Shown here in pieces: positions 9,835-19,175 of a stretch of DNA of 59,708 nucleotides. The DNA lies in assembly GCA_001689515.1 (NCBI GenBank), contig LUJR01000002.1, positions 15,717-75,424 on the forward strand, given 5' to 3'. Position 1 is the stretch's first letter, and each line of letters starts with the position of its first letter. The notes beneath the pieces were generated by a model that ran no database searches, was not told where the DNA came from, and saw nothing but the letters and a program-made list of their open reading frames with translations. The DNA comes from Bacteroidales bacterium M7. GTDB lineage: Bacteria; Bacteroidota; Bacteroidia; Bacteroidales; Muribaculaceae. The position numbers and the translations under genes are program-made.

Positions 9835-12800
9835 ATGCTCCACATCTACAAGGCAAGTGCCGGCAGCGGCAAGACATATCGCCTCGCCTACGAATACATC
9901 AAGATGCTCCTTGGCGAGAAAAACGAAGATGGAAGCTACTGCCTGAGACACGACACACTGACGGGACACCGCCACATACTCGCCATAACATTCACCAACA
10001 AGGCTACCGACGAGATGAAGCAGCGTATCCTCCACGAGCTCGCACGTCTCGGCGGATGCGAACCGGGATGGACCAAAGAGAGCGACTACGCCCCGGCTCT
10101 GATCAGCGAATTTCAGTGCTCTCCAGAAGCACTGAAACGCTCTGCTGCGAACGCCTTGATGGCATTAGTGATGGACTACAATTTCTTCAACATCTCCACC
10201 ATCGACTCGTTTTTCCAGACGATACTCCGCACATTTGCCCGCGAAGCGCAGATCATGGGCGATTATGACGTGAGCCTTGACGATGACGGGGTGCTGCGGG
10301 CAGGCATAGGCGAGATGATACTGAGGCTCAATCATGGATTTGCCGACGGAGGCACTCCCCCATACCGTGCCTTGGAGGAATGGCTGACAACCCTCATGCG
10401 CCACAACCTGCGCAAGGGCAACGGCTTCAACCTGTTCAACCGCGCATCGAGCCTCCGAAGCACCCTCAACAGCTTCGTCCGCAACATATCCGACGAGACT
10501 TTCCGCATCAACTATGATGTCATCATGGAGTACCTGCGCCGCGAAGACCGCCCTCTTGACCGCTTCAGCCGTCTGTTACGGCAGAAAATCGACGACTGCG
10601 CCGATGCTATAAAAGCCATAGCCTCCGACACGCTTTCCAGAATCACCGCTACCCCCGGAGTGAAGCGTTTTGTCATCTCGCTATATGAAAAGATGGCGGC
10701 ATCAGGCACCCCCGATCTGAAAAGCAAGACATATGCCAACTGTCTTGAGGGCGGAGAAGACTGTTTCAACAAAGGAAAGCATGACCCTGCCGTGGCTTCG
10801 CTCCTCTATGAAGCGACAAATCGCATCGACTGCATCAGCCGTCAGATGGCTACCATGAAAGTCACGTATGAGAACCTGTTTATGCTCGGACTCGTTGACC
10901 GCGTGTATTCCTGCATCGACGAGCTACAGAAAGACAGCAATTTCATACGTCTGAGCGACACAGGGTCGCTGCTCCACAGCATCATCGGTGACGGTGATGC
11001 GCCATTTGTATTCGAGCGTATGGGGTTGTGGCTCAACCACTTCCTCATTGACGAGTTCCAGGACACCTCTCTGATGCAGTGGCTCAACCTCACTCCCTTG
11101 GTCAACGAAAGCCACGCGCATGACCACGACAACCTCATCATCGGAGACGAAAAGCAGTGTATCTACCGTTTCCGCAACTCCGACCCCTCGCTGCTAAAGG
11201 AGCGTGTCAGTCAGGAGTTTGACCGCGTGGCAATATCAGGTGACACCGTGGAACAAAACACCAACTGGCGCAGTTCGGCTGATGTGGTAAAGTTCAATAA
11301 CACGGTTTTCTCCCTGATGCCTATGAACGACTACAACCGCTCCATATATGCCAACGTCGCCCAGCAGGTAGCCCCCAAGCACCGCACGCACCGCGGATAT
11401 GTATCAGTATGGGGTGCACCGGCGGATGCCGATTTCAAAACCGCAGCCATCGAGCGGATGAAGGCTGAAATCCTGCGTCAGCTCGCATCGGGATACCGCC
11501 CTTGCGACATAGCCGTGCTGTGCCGCAAAGTTTCGGAAGCTGCCGAAGTCATCTCAGCACTGATGAGACTGTCAGATACTCTGCCTGAAGCACAAAGATT
11601 CCGCATCATATCCGACGACTCCATGATGGTATCCGCTTCGCCGATAGTCCGCAGTGTAATCACCCGGCTCAGATTTATGGACGCGGCGGACTCTCCCCGA
11701 GCTTCCAAAGGGGCTACGCCCAAGATGTTCACTCGCCTGTTCAACCAATATGAGCAACGTGTGGCAGAGATGCTCCGCACCCGTGAGGCAAACAACGATA
11801 AAGACATAACGACTGCAGCCGGCAACATACTTCGCGACATCATCGCTGAGATGGGCGAAGACACAGACAACGACACGGATACAACGGCTTCGCCTGACGA
11901 ATATGAGACTATACTCTCAACTGATCTGGCTGTAATAATCGAGCGCATCATCGCACTCTCTCCCCATGACATGCGACAAGAGCAGAATATGTATATCACT
12001 GCTTTTATGGATACCGTGTATGATTACATGGACTGCCATCCCAACGATCTGCATGCCTTCTTGAAATGGTGGGATACGACAGGCTATGCCTACAAGATTT
12101 CCTCGCCCGAAAGCTCCGATGCCATACGCGTGATGACCATCCACAAAGCCAAAGGGCTTGAATTTGCATGTGTGCACATCCCTTTCTGCAACTGGCGCAC
12201 CGACAATCTCAAAGGTCCGTCATGGTACACACCCGTGGAGATTCCCGACATACCAGCCGACCTGACCCCGCCGCTCATCCCTCTCGAACCCTCTGCCGAT
12301 ATGACCCGCAGCGCATACGCCGACCAGTATACAGCCAAAATCGAAGAGACCGAGCTTGACGAACTCAACGTGCTCTATGTGGCTCTGACCAGAGCCGTCG
12401 ACGAGATGATCATCTCCGTGCCGACCAAGCCCGACAAAGGCACCACCACAGGAACTTTACTGCTGGAGACAGTCCGAGCCATGTCAGAAGAACGTGCCGC
12501 TGCCAACCCTGAGTTATATACCTCAATGCACCTGAACTACTCCGACGAGAGCCCATATCGCCACGGCGCATATGTCGCCGGCTCGCCTACCGTACATCAG
12601 CGGGAAGCTCAGGACACTCCACCCAAAGCACTTCAGCCGACCCGCATGCTGCCGATGACACAATATTACATCCTTGACCGCAGCGACCTGTGGGCTGACA
12701 CCTCGCTTGACTTTCCCGAGCACTATGACTACTCCGACCCGCGCAGTCGTGGCAACATGCTCCATGCATGCTTGGCATACTGCAAGCGCGCCTCTGACAT

Positions 12801-13218
12801 TGACAAGGTAGTGCTCCGCCTCCAGCACCGCGGCTTCATCCCCGAGGACATAGTCCCGGAAATCCGTGCCATACTCCACCGCGAACTTGACCGACCGGAG
12901 GTGCGCCGATGGTTTGACGGATATGACCGCCTGATGGTGGAGCAGCCCATATATACAGGCGACTCCAATGACCCAACGGTACCCCATGAGACTCGCCGCC
13001 CCGACCGCGTAGTGTGGACTTCTGACGGCACCATAGACATCATAGATTACAAGACCGGACACCTGCCCGACGACGAGAGCGAACGCAAAGCACTCATAGG
13101 CAAATACCGCCGCCAGGTACGACGCTACATGGACCATATATCACGCACGTCAGCCAACGGAGCTCCCGTGCGAGGCTACATATGGCATCTTGACTCATCA
13201 ATGATATTGGAAGTATAA
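9835..13218 (+). CDS. addA: UvrD/RecB-like helicase-nuclease (AddA type)
   Basis: This 1127-residue protein has SF1A helicase motifs in order: Walker A ASAGSGKTYRL (residues 8-18), motif Ia ITFTNKATDEMK, Walker B IDEFQDTS (near 405), motif III DEKQCIYRFR, motif V MTIHKAKGLEF and motif VI LYVALTRAVDEM. A PD-(D/E)XK nuclease core lies near the C-terminus (PDRVVWTSDGTIDIIDYKTG). This matches AddA, which with AddB processes double-strand breaks for RecA loading. The partner AddB, with its CxxC iron-sulphur nuclease, is not next to it. The stop shares one base with the uvrC start, so the two DNA-repair genes are co-transcribed. Confidence 0.9.
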   Translation: MLHIYKASAGSGKTYRLAYEYIKMLLGEKNEDGSYCLRHDTLTGHRHILAITFTNKATDEMKQRILHELARLGGCEPGWTKESDYAPALISEFQCSPEALKRSAANALMALVMDYNFFNISTIDSFFQTILRTFAREAQIMGDYDVSLDDDGVLRAGIGEMILRLNHGFADGGTPPYRALEEWLTTLMRHNLRKGNGFNLFNRASSLRSTLNSFVRNISDETFRINYDVIMEYLRREDRPLDRFSRLLRQKIDDCADAIKAIASDTLSRITATPGVKRFVISLYEKMAASGTPDLKSKTYANCLEGGEDCFNKGKHDPAVASLLYEATNRIDCISRQMATMKVTYENLFMLGLVDRVYSCIDELQKDSNFIRLSDTGSLLHSIIGDGDAPFVFERMGLWLNHFLIDEFQDTSLMQWLNLTPLVNESHAHDHDNLIIGDEKQCIYRFRNSDPSLLKERVSQEFDRVAISGDTVEQNTNWRSSADVVKFNNTVFSLMPMNDYNRSIYANVAQQVAPKHRTHRGYVSVWGAPADADFKTAAIERMKAEILRQLASGYRPCDIAVLCRKVSEAAEVISALMRLSDTLPEAQRFRIISDDSMMVSASPIVRSVITRLRFMDAADSPRASKGATPKMFTRLFNQYEQRVAEMLRTREANNDKDITTAAGNILRDIIAEMGEDTDNDTDTTASPDEYETILSTDLAVIIERIIALSPHDMRQEQNMYITAFMDTVYDYMDCHPNDLHAFLKWWDTTGYAYKISSPESSDAIRVMTIHKAKGLEFACVHIPFCNWRTDNLKGPSWYTPVEIPDIPADLTPPLIPLEPSADMTRSAYADQYTAKIEETELDELNVLYVALTRAVDEMIISVPTKPDKGTTTGTLLLETVRAMSEERAAANPELYTSMHLNYSDESPYRHGAYVAGSPTVHQREAQDTPPKALQPTRMLPMTQYYILDRSDLWADTSLDFPEHYDYSDPRSRGNMLHACLAYCKRASDIDKVVLRLQHRGFIPEDIVPEIRAILHRELDRPEVRRWFDGYDRLMVEQPIYTGDSNDPTVPHETRRPDRVVWTSDGTIDIIDYKTGHLPDDESERKALIGKYRRQVRRYMDHISRTSANGAPVRGYIWHLDSSMILEV

Positions 13219-15035
13219 TGGCTTCAGTTCTCGACCGCAACCCTGCCCTCAAGCAGAAAATCCGCATCCTCCCCGATACCCCCGGCGTCTACCTCTATTA
13301 TGATGCCGAGGGAACCGTCATATATGTAGGCAAAGCAAAAAATCTCAAGCGGCGTGTATCGTCATATTTCAACCGCACACACGATGTGATGCGCACTAAC
13401 CTGCTCGTCCGTGCCATACGCGACATGAAATATGTAGTGGTACCCACCGAGCAGGATGCTCTCAACCTTGAGGCTTCGATGATCAAGGAGTACCATCCGC
13501 GTTACAACGTGCTACTCAAGGATGACAAATCGTATCCGTGGATAGTGGTCACCAACGAACTGTATCCCCGTGTATTCATGACACGCACCAAGGTAAAGGA
13601 GGGAGGCAAATATTTCGGTCCCTATACCGATACCAAGTCAGCGCGTACCGTCCTTGATCTCTGCCGTGAACTGTTCAAGATACGCTCATGCCGGCATCCC
13701 ATCACCCACGAGTATCTTGACAAAGGCAAAGGTAGGCTCTGCCTCGACTATCATCTACACCGCTGCGGAGGTCCCTGCAAGGCTCTCGTAAGTCCCGAGG
13801 AATACGGGAAGCAGATAGAGCAGGTTCGTCAGATACTCCGAGGTGACACCGCCATGCTCATGGAGCATCTAAAAAGCGAGATGGACCGGCTCAGCTCGGA
13901 GTGGCGGTTTGAGGAAGCCCAGGAGCTCAAAGAGCAATATGATGCCATCACGCGTTACCGCGCCAAGAGCGTCATCGTCAGCCAGACAATGGACGAGGTA
14001 GATGTGTTCGGCATAGATGATGACGGCAAGGAGGTTTTCATCAACTACATGCACGTTCGCCACGGAGCCGTCGTTCGTTCGGTGACTTTAGAGTTCCACC
14101 GCCGACTCGAAGAGACTGCCGAAGAACTGCTTTCACTTGCCATGGCAAAGATAGCCGCCGAATTAGAGGTGACATATCGCGAAGTCATCACCTCCATCAC
14201 CCCGGATGTGATACCTGACGGAGCACGCATCACCATACCTCAGCGAGGCGACCGCGCCAAACTGCTGGAAGTCTCAGCCAAGAACGCTCGGCAATACCGA
14301 ATAGACATGCTCAAAAATCTCGAGCACACCAATCCCGAGGCGCGCACCGACAGGCTGCTCGAACGTATGAAAGCAGACTTCCGACTGACCGAACTGCCAC
14401 GGCATATCGAATGCTTCGACAACTCAAATATACAAGGAACCAACCCGGTGGCATCGTGCGTGGTGTTTCGCGACGGCAAACCGTTCAAAAGCGACTACCG
14501 CCATTTCAACATCAAGACCGTAGAGGGTCCCGATGACTTCGCTTCGATGAAAGAGGTGCTGACGCGCCGCTATACCCGATTGGTCAACGAGGGCAAGGGA
14601 CTGCCACAGCTCATCGTGGTCGACGGTGGCAAAGGACAGTTGAGCAGTGCCGTAGAAGCACTTGACGAGATGGGACTCCGAGGCACGATAGCCATCGTAG
14701 GCATAGCCAAGCGTCTTGAAGAAATCTATTTCCCTGGCGACAGCATCCCTCTCTACATTGACAAAAACAGCGAGTCACTACGCGTCATCCAGCATCTGCG
14801 TGACGAAGCCCACCGCTTCGGCATCACCCACCACCGCAACCGTCGCAGCAAGGGTCAGACCGTCAGCCGCCTCGACGGCATCAAAGGCATCGGCGAAAAG
14901 ACACGCACCGAGCTGCTGCGCCGCTTCAAGAGCGTCAAACGCATCTCCGAGACCGACCTCGACGAACTCGCCTCAGCCATAGGTCCCGCCAAAGCCTCCA
15001 TCGTATACAACGCCCTCCACCCCACCGCCGACTGA
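13218..15035 (+). CDS. uvrC: UvrABC excinuclease subunit C
   Basis: This 605-residue protein of normal length makes the dual incisions of nucleotide-excision repair. Domains in order are: GIY-YIG endonuclease (PGVYLYYDAEGTVIYVGKAK, residues about 21-40), a cysteine cluster (SCRHPIT...GRLCLDYHLHRCGGPC), the UvrB-binding helices near residues 215-240 (SSEWRFEEAQELKEQYDAI), the RNase H-like nuclease (ECFDNSNIQGTNPVAS and VVDGGKGQLSSA), and a C-terminal helix-hairpin-helix pair (LDGIKGIGEKTRTELLRRF). It overlaps addA by one base (TAATG). Confidence 0.97.
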   Translation: MASVLDRNPALKQKIRILPDTPGVYLYYDAEGTVIYVGKAKNLKRRVSSYFNRTHDVMRTNLLVRAIRDMKYVVVPTEQDALNLEASMIKEYHPRYNVLLKDDKSYPWIVVTNELYPRVFMTRTKVKEGGKYFGPYTDTKSARTVLDLCRELFKIRSCRHPITHEYLDKGKGRLCLDYHLHRCGGPCKALVSPEEYGKQIEQVRQILRGDTAMLMEHLKSEMDRLSSEWRFEEAQELKEQYDAITRYRAKSVIVSQTMDEVDVFGIDDDGKEVFINYMHVRHGAVVRSVTLEFHRRLEETAEELLSLAMAKIAAELEVTYREVITSITPDVIPDGARITIPQRGDRAKLLEVSAKNARQYRIDMLKNLEHTNPEARTDRLLERMKADFRLTELPRHIECFDNSNIQGTNPVASCVVFRDGKPFKSDYRHFNIKTVEGPDDFASMKEVLTRRYTRLVNEGKGLPQLIVVDGGKGQLSSAVEALDEMGLRGTIAIVGIAKRLEEIYFPGDSIPLYIDKNSESLRVIQHLRDEAHRFGITHHRNRRSKGQTVSRLDGIKGIGEKTRTELLRRFKSVKRISETDLDELASAIGPAKASIVYNALHPTAD

Positions 15036-15089
15036 CCACCCCTCCCATAACGCAAACCGCGTGGTACCCACGCAGTCCCCAACGATATC

Positions 15090-15176
15090 GTAGGGACATG
15101 CCATGGCATGTCAATTTTGGACATCCTTTGCTAATCTGCATCGCGGATGATCTGACATGCCATGGCATGTCCCTAC
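15090..15176. repeat. Paired palindrome repeat, copy A1
   Basis: GTAGGG plus the perfect 18-bp palindrome GACATGCCATGGCATGTC stands at 15090-15112. The same palindrome followed by CCTAC stands at 15154-15176. The whole unit is therefore an inverted repeat of about 23-bp arms around a 41-bp spacer, and each arm can also fold on itself. It lies between the convergent uvrC and BspA-like genes, a 292-bp gap otherwise holding only the hairpin at 15272-15306. Two more copies are at 27780 and 35309. Confidence 0.9.
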
Positions 15177-15271
15177 AATTTTGGCATTGCTTTTTACATA
15201 TACACAGATCAAATCACCCAATCGTTAAGAAAACTGCATTGGGGCATATCACAATAGCTCCATGACATGAG

Positions 15272-15306
15272 AATGCCCAACTGATAGGGGGTACCAGCTG
15301 GGCATT
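15272..15306 (-). terminator. Hairpin after the BspA-like gene
   Basis: AATGCCCA (15272-15279) pairs with TGGGCATT (15299-15306) around a 19-base loop. It starts 22 bp past the stop of the minus-strand gene. No long T run follows, so it is a likely but weak terminator. Confidence 0.45.
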
Positions 15307-15327
15307 GTTGCTGTAGGATTACATTTG

Positions 15328-16989
15328 TCAGAGCGACACCTTGAGGGTGTTGTCGCCGACGCGCACGATGTGGATGCCGGGCTGGAGCTCCACTGCCTCG
15401 CCGCCATAACTTGCCGTCTGCCACTCGCAGCGTCCGTCCACACCGAAAATCTGCACCTCCTTGCCTTCAGATCCAATGACATACAAAGATGTCCCGTTGA
15501 TGCAGATTTCCAAACCAAGAGAATCCGCTATCACGTCGTAGACTGCCGATACTTCGGTATTTATGTTGGCAAACTGACCCCACTCATCAGCTTTAGCATA
15601 TCTATCAACACTCTCAGATGGCACATACAGCCCGCAAGCCTGCTTATCAATATCAGCAAAGCATCCTTTTGCTGCAGAGGGAGGTACAGGATTATTACTG
15701 CGAAGGATTCGCAGAGAAGAACAGCCTGCAAAAGCCTGTAGTCCGATCTTTTCGACACACTTTCCAAGCGATACCTCCTGTAGACCATCACAATAAGCAA
15801 ATGCCTCCACATCTATTGACGTGACTTTGTCTGGAATGACCAACTTTGTCAGAGCCTTGCAACCCATAAAAGAGTCGCCACCAATACTGATAACAGACTC
15901 TGGTAATGACACAGACTCAATCATGGCACAATTCTGTAATAAACAGCCAGGGATTGTCTCTACCTTATCGCCAAATCTGATTGTTTTTATAGTCTGAGGG
16001 AAAGGAGATGCTCCTAATATAAATCCACAATTCACAGCGTTGAATTCTACATCTACAATATTTTTGCAACCTGAAAATGCATTCTTTCCTATATTCTCCA
16101 TGCCTTCAGGTATGACAATCGAAGTCCAATCCGATGTATTGAACGCATCGCTCCCTACAGACTTCAGGGTAGAGGGTAAAGACACCTGTTTCAAAACCGG
16201 ACAGTCGTAGAATGCCCTGGTGTCTATTTTCTCCAAACCTTCCGGTAAATTTATATCTACGAGGTTTTCACAGCCATAGAATACATTCATTCCTATTGAT
16301 GTCACACCTTCTGGTATCTCAAAAGAAGAAAACGCCGTCTGAACAAACGCGAAACTATCAATCTTTTTCAAGCTCGATGGTAATTTTATATCTGCAAGAT
16401 CAGTGCATCCATAAAATACATTAGCTTCTACTGAAGAAACGCCTTCTGGTATAGCTATCGTCTTCAGTCCAGTGCACTCATAAAATGCACCATTTCCGAT
16501 TTCTGTCACCGTGGAGGGGATTGTCACTCCTTTAAGGGAAGGACACACAGCAAACGCCATACTGCCTATCATGGTTAATCCCTCTGGCATATGCACTGTC
16601 TCCAACTGGCTGCAATTATAAAAAATCATGTTTCCCCACTCGGTCAACGCTGCAGGAAGGACGGCGGAAGTGAGTGAACTGCAATTCTGAAACGCAAAAG
16701 ATTCTATGGTCGTGACCGTTTCAGGGATGACTACAGATGTTATGTTGCATCCCGAGAAAGCTTTCTCATCTATACCCACCACCGTGTACTCCTTGCCGAG
16801 GTACGTCACCTTTTCTGGAATCACCACATCGGTCGACGGCATCTCATCGGGCCATGCGCTATATATGGTTGTTGTGGTTTTGCCATAGGGTTCATGGTAG
16901 CTGATACCATCGATATCGAAAGCTAAAGCTGATGTGGTCTGCAACAATACAGCAACAGTTGCAGCAAAAAATGTAAAATTTCTCTTCAT
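15328..16989 (-). CDS. Secreted BspA-like leucine-rich repeat protein
   Basis: The ATG at 16989 gives a 553-residue protein with a clear Sec signal peptide (MKRNFTFFAATVAVLLQTTS, cleavage after ALA). Earlier in-frame starts would lie within or before the promoter. The body is about 17 Treponema pallidum-type LRRs (repeat core IPEGVTSIGMNVFYGCENL, about 23 residues, with a conserved cysteine). BspA of Tannerella uses such repeats to bind fibronectin and other host surfaces. The last 50 residues (GKEVQIFGVDGRC...LQPGIHIVRVGDNTLKVSL) resemble a C-terminal sorting-type tail. It has its own promoter, and uvrC converges on it. Confidence 0.9.
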   Translation of the reverse strand: MKRNFTFFAATVAVLLQTTSALAFDIDGISYHEPYGKTTTTIYSAWPDEMPSTDVVIPEKVTYLGKEYTVVGIDEKAFSGCNITSVVIPETVTTIESFAFQNCSSLTSAVLPAALTEWGNMIFYNCSQLETVHMPEGLTMIGSMAFAVCPSLKGVTIPSTVTEIGNGAFYECTGLKTIAIPEGVSSVEANVFYGCTDLADIKLPSSLKKIDSFAFVQTAFSSFEIPEGVTSIGMNVFYGCENLVDINLPEGLEKIDTRAFYDCPVLKQVSLPSTLKSVGSDAFNTSDWTSIVIPEGMENIGKNAFSGCKNIVDVEFNAVNCGFILGASPFPQTIKTIRFGDKVETIPGCLLQNCAMIESVSLPESVISIGGDSFMGCKALTKLVIPDKVTSIDVEAFAYCDGLQEVSLGKCVEKIGLQAFAGCSSLRILRSNNPVPPSAAKGCFADIDKQACGLYVPSESVDRYAKADEWGQFANINTEVSAVYDVIADSLGLEICINGTSLYVIGSEGKEVQIFGVDGRCEWQTASYGGEAVELQPGIHIVRVGDNTLKVSL

Positions 16990-17048
16990 TACTATTACGA
17001 TAATATGTGATGTGTTGGTTTGACGTGAAGGCCTAAGCATGCTGCAGA

Positions 17049-17079
17049 CAAAGGTAGTCTTCACACATCATGTTACAAC
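17049..17079 (-). promoter_or_regulatory. Promoter of the BspA-like gene
   Basis: On the minus strand GTTG (17079-17076) precedes TACCTTTG (17056-17049) with 19 bp between TTG and the -7 element, a full match to the Bacteroidetes consensus. The predicted start near 17043 leaves a leader of about 55 nt before the ATG at 16989. Confidence 0.8.
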
Positions 17080-17125
17080 ACAATGAAGAGGGGACAAACA
17101 GGGGACAGATCCGCGCAGGAAGGGG

Positions 17126-18136
17126 TCAAAAGGAGGGTTCGGAACGGAAATTATACGTATTACGGAGGGTTTCGAAGTCGGCTGGGCTAGCTTTCAGAGC
17201 TGCGGTGTCTGCCATGATGTCGTAAGAGGCTATCACAGACTCGGGGGTGACATATTCGTGGACCGGACCAGGTTTTTCAGCCCAACAGGGGTGCGGGAAA
17301 CCGAAATGGTCGCACACGGCTTCAACAGCCATCACGGTGGCGCGGATTTTACCCTCACGTGAGTAGCCTGCAATATGTGGGGTAGATATCACACTGCGGT
17401 CAAGCAGGCGGCGGTCTATATCTGGTTCACCCTCCCAGCAGTCCATCACCGCTCCGCTGACTGCTCCCGATTCAAGGGCCGACAACAAAGCGTGATTATC
17501 GACGACTGCACCTCTGGCAGCATTAATAATCAAAGGTTTGCGCTGGAGCTTTGAAGCGGTAGCCGCGTCAAACAGATGATACGTGGGATATGCACCCGAA
17601 CGCGTCAATGGAGTGTGATACGTTATTACATCGGAGTGAGCATATATCTCGTCAAAGGTGACGAAACCAGCCCTACCCTCTTTGTCGGCTCGTGGAGGAT
17701 CACACAGCAAGGTGTGCATGCCCAGACCGCGACACCATCGTTCGACTATCTTGCCGACGTTTCCCACGCCGACCACTCCGAGAGTCATCCCGTGCAGACG
17801 CTCCGTACCGTAAAGTTCCAGCAGTGCCCGCGACACATACTGCCCTACCCCAGGCGCATTGCATCCCGGGGCATTCACTACAGAAATACCTTTGTCTCGG
17901 CAATAGTCAAGGTCGATATGATCAGTGCCGATAGTGGCTGTGGCTATCAACCGGCACCGTGAGCCGTCAAGCAGCGAGGCATCGCAACGTGTACGTGTGC
18001 GTGTGATTAAAGCATCGGCATCTCTCATAGCAGATGCATCTATGGCATCAGACGGAAGATAAGCCACGGATGCAAACGGTTCCAGCACGCCTTTTATAAA
18101 AGGGATGCGGTCTTCAACGATAATAAGAGGTCTCAT
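17126..18136 (-). CDS. pdxB: Erythronate-4-phosphate dehydrogenase
   Basis: Started at the ATG at 18136 (MRPLIIVEDRIPFIKGVLEP), this is a 336-residue D-2-hydroxyacid dehydrogenase. It oxidises 4-phospho-D-erythronate in the DXP-independent route to pyridoxal phosphate. Visible features are the NAD-binding glycine motif GVVGVGNVGKIVERW, the catalytic arginine in NAARGAVVDNHALL, the glutamate region DCWEGEPDID and the histidine in STPHIAGYSREGK, the last being PdxB-like. The upstream frame (to 18217) overlaps the neighbouring gene and has no family match. It is the last gene of the run rlmL-purD-membrane protein-pdxB, 11 bp after its neighbour. Confidence 0.93.
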   Translation of the reverse strand: MRPLIIVEDRIPFIKGVLEPFASVAYLPSDAIDASAMRDADALITRTRTRCDASLLDGSRCRLIATATIGTDHIDLDYCRDKGISVVNAPGCNAPGVGQYVSRALLELYGTERLHGMTLGVVGVGNVGKIVERWCRGLGMHTLLCDPPRADKEGRAGFVTFDEIYAHSDVITYHTPLTRSGAYPTYHLFDAATASKLQRKPLIINAARGAVVDNHALLSALESGAVSGAVMDCWEGEPDIDRRLLDRSVISTPHIAGYSREGKIRATVMAVEAVCDHFGFPHPCWAEKPGPVHEYVTPESVIASYDIMADTAALKASPADFETLRNTYNFRSEPSF

Positions 18137-18147
18137 AGGATGTCTGT

Positions 18148-19146
18148 TTATATCCACAGCTCCCAGACATACATGGCAAACTCCAACCCGACAAGCACGG
18201 ATACCGCGCCATAACATAGGCGGGTGCCTTTATAGATATGCAGGAAATGCCCCAGCTGAAATGCTGCGAATATATTAATAAGCGTCAGATAGGCAGGGAA
18301 ATTGTCGGAATCCACCAACAGCAATATGGTGGTCACTGCCGCCATAAGCACAAGGAGACCGTTGGTGGAGCGTATGCGCGAATTGGCACTGATTATACGG
18401 AGCATGTTGACCATCGTAAGAGCTATGCCTACGCCGATACTAAGCACCACTGCCACTATCAGATGTATCAGCTGCCAACGCGGTATGGTGGTGAACACAG
18501 CGGTTGAAAAGTGCCAGTTAAAGTCCGGCTTGACCGGGAATCCTATGCAAAACATAATCCACCACGGCGTAGCGATACCGAGCAACGCTGCCAGCAACGC
18601 TTTCAGGCGAAACACTTTCATGGACGGCAGTCCGAACACAAGCATCCCCGCGGTCAACGGCAGCAATACTATCTGCCACAACGAAGCGGCTGACATCAGG
18701 AAAAACGCGAGATAGATACTGCGCACATTGCGCGGTGTATTGTAGCTGCCGAGCATAAGGGCTATGGCAGCAAGTATCACTATGCCAACAAACAGTCCGC
18801 TGTGAATCTGTGTTGCCAATGAAGGCAACATGCCCTGAAGCCACAGAAACAGCGCGGCAAACGTAATGGATGATGAGCGCGAAATCTTGTAGAAGTGGTT
18901 GACCGCCACAAGTATGGCTGCAAGCACCACCTGCCCGGCTATGGCTATATAATCAGCCCATGGATACAGGGCTGATGGAAGCCAGAGATTGATTGACGGG
19001 AACACGATGCCGTGGTTGCCAAACAAAGGCATCGGTCTGACCACGTCTGATGCCAAAAACATACCAGCTACGGCGACCAGTGAAAATATCACGGCACCGT
19101 AGCTCGAATGCAGAAATCGTTCGTATTTCTCCTCGGCAAGCGTCAT
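18148..19146 (-). CDS. Polytopic membrane protein (DUF6427-like)
   Basis: This 332-residue protein has about ten hydrophobic helices covering nearly its whole length (for example YGAVIFSLVAVAGMFLA, LFVGIVILAAIALMLG, LIVAVVLSIGVGIALTMV). It has no signal peptide and no catalytic motif that I recognise. Similar Bacteroidetes inner-membrane proteins of this size next to purD are classed as DUF6427, and I give that assignment tentatively. It lies 29 bp after purD and 11 bp before pdxB, so it is co-transcribed with them. Its function is unknown. Confidence 0.75.
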   Translation of the reverse strand: MTLAEEKYERFLHSSYGAVIFSLVAVAGMFLASDVVRPMPLFGNHGIVFPSINLWLPSALYPWADYIAIAGQVVLAAILVAVNHFYKISRSSSITFAALFLWLQGMLPSLATQIHSGLFVGIVILAAIALMLGSYNTPRNVRSIYLAFFLMSAASLWQIVLLPLTAGMLVFGLPSMKVFRLKALLAALLGIATPWWIMFCIGFPVKPDFNWHFSTAVFTTIPRWQLIHLIVAVVLSIGVGIALTMVNMLRIISANSRIRSTNGLLVLMAAVTTILLLVDSDNFPAYLTLINIFAAFQLGHFLHIYKGTRLCYGAVSVLVGLEFAMYVWELWI

Positions 19147-19175
19147 ACCATCCGGCAGAAAGAATACAGCAATTT

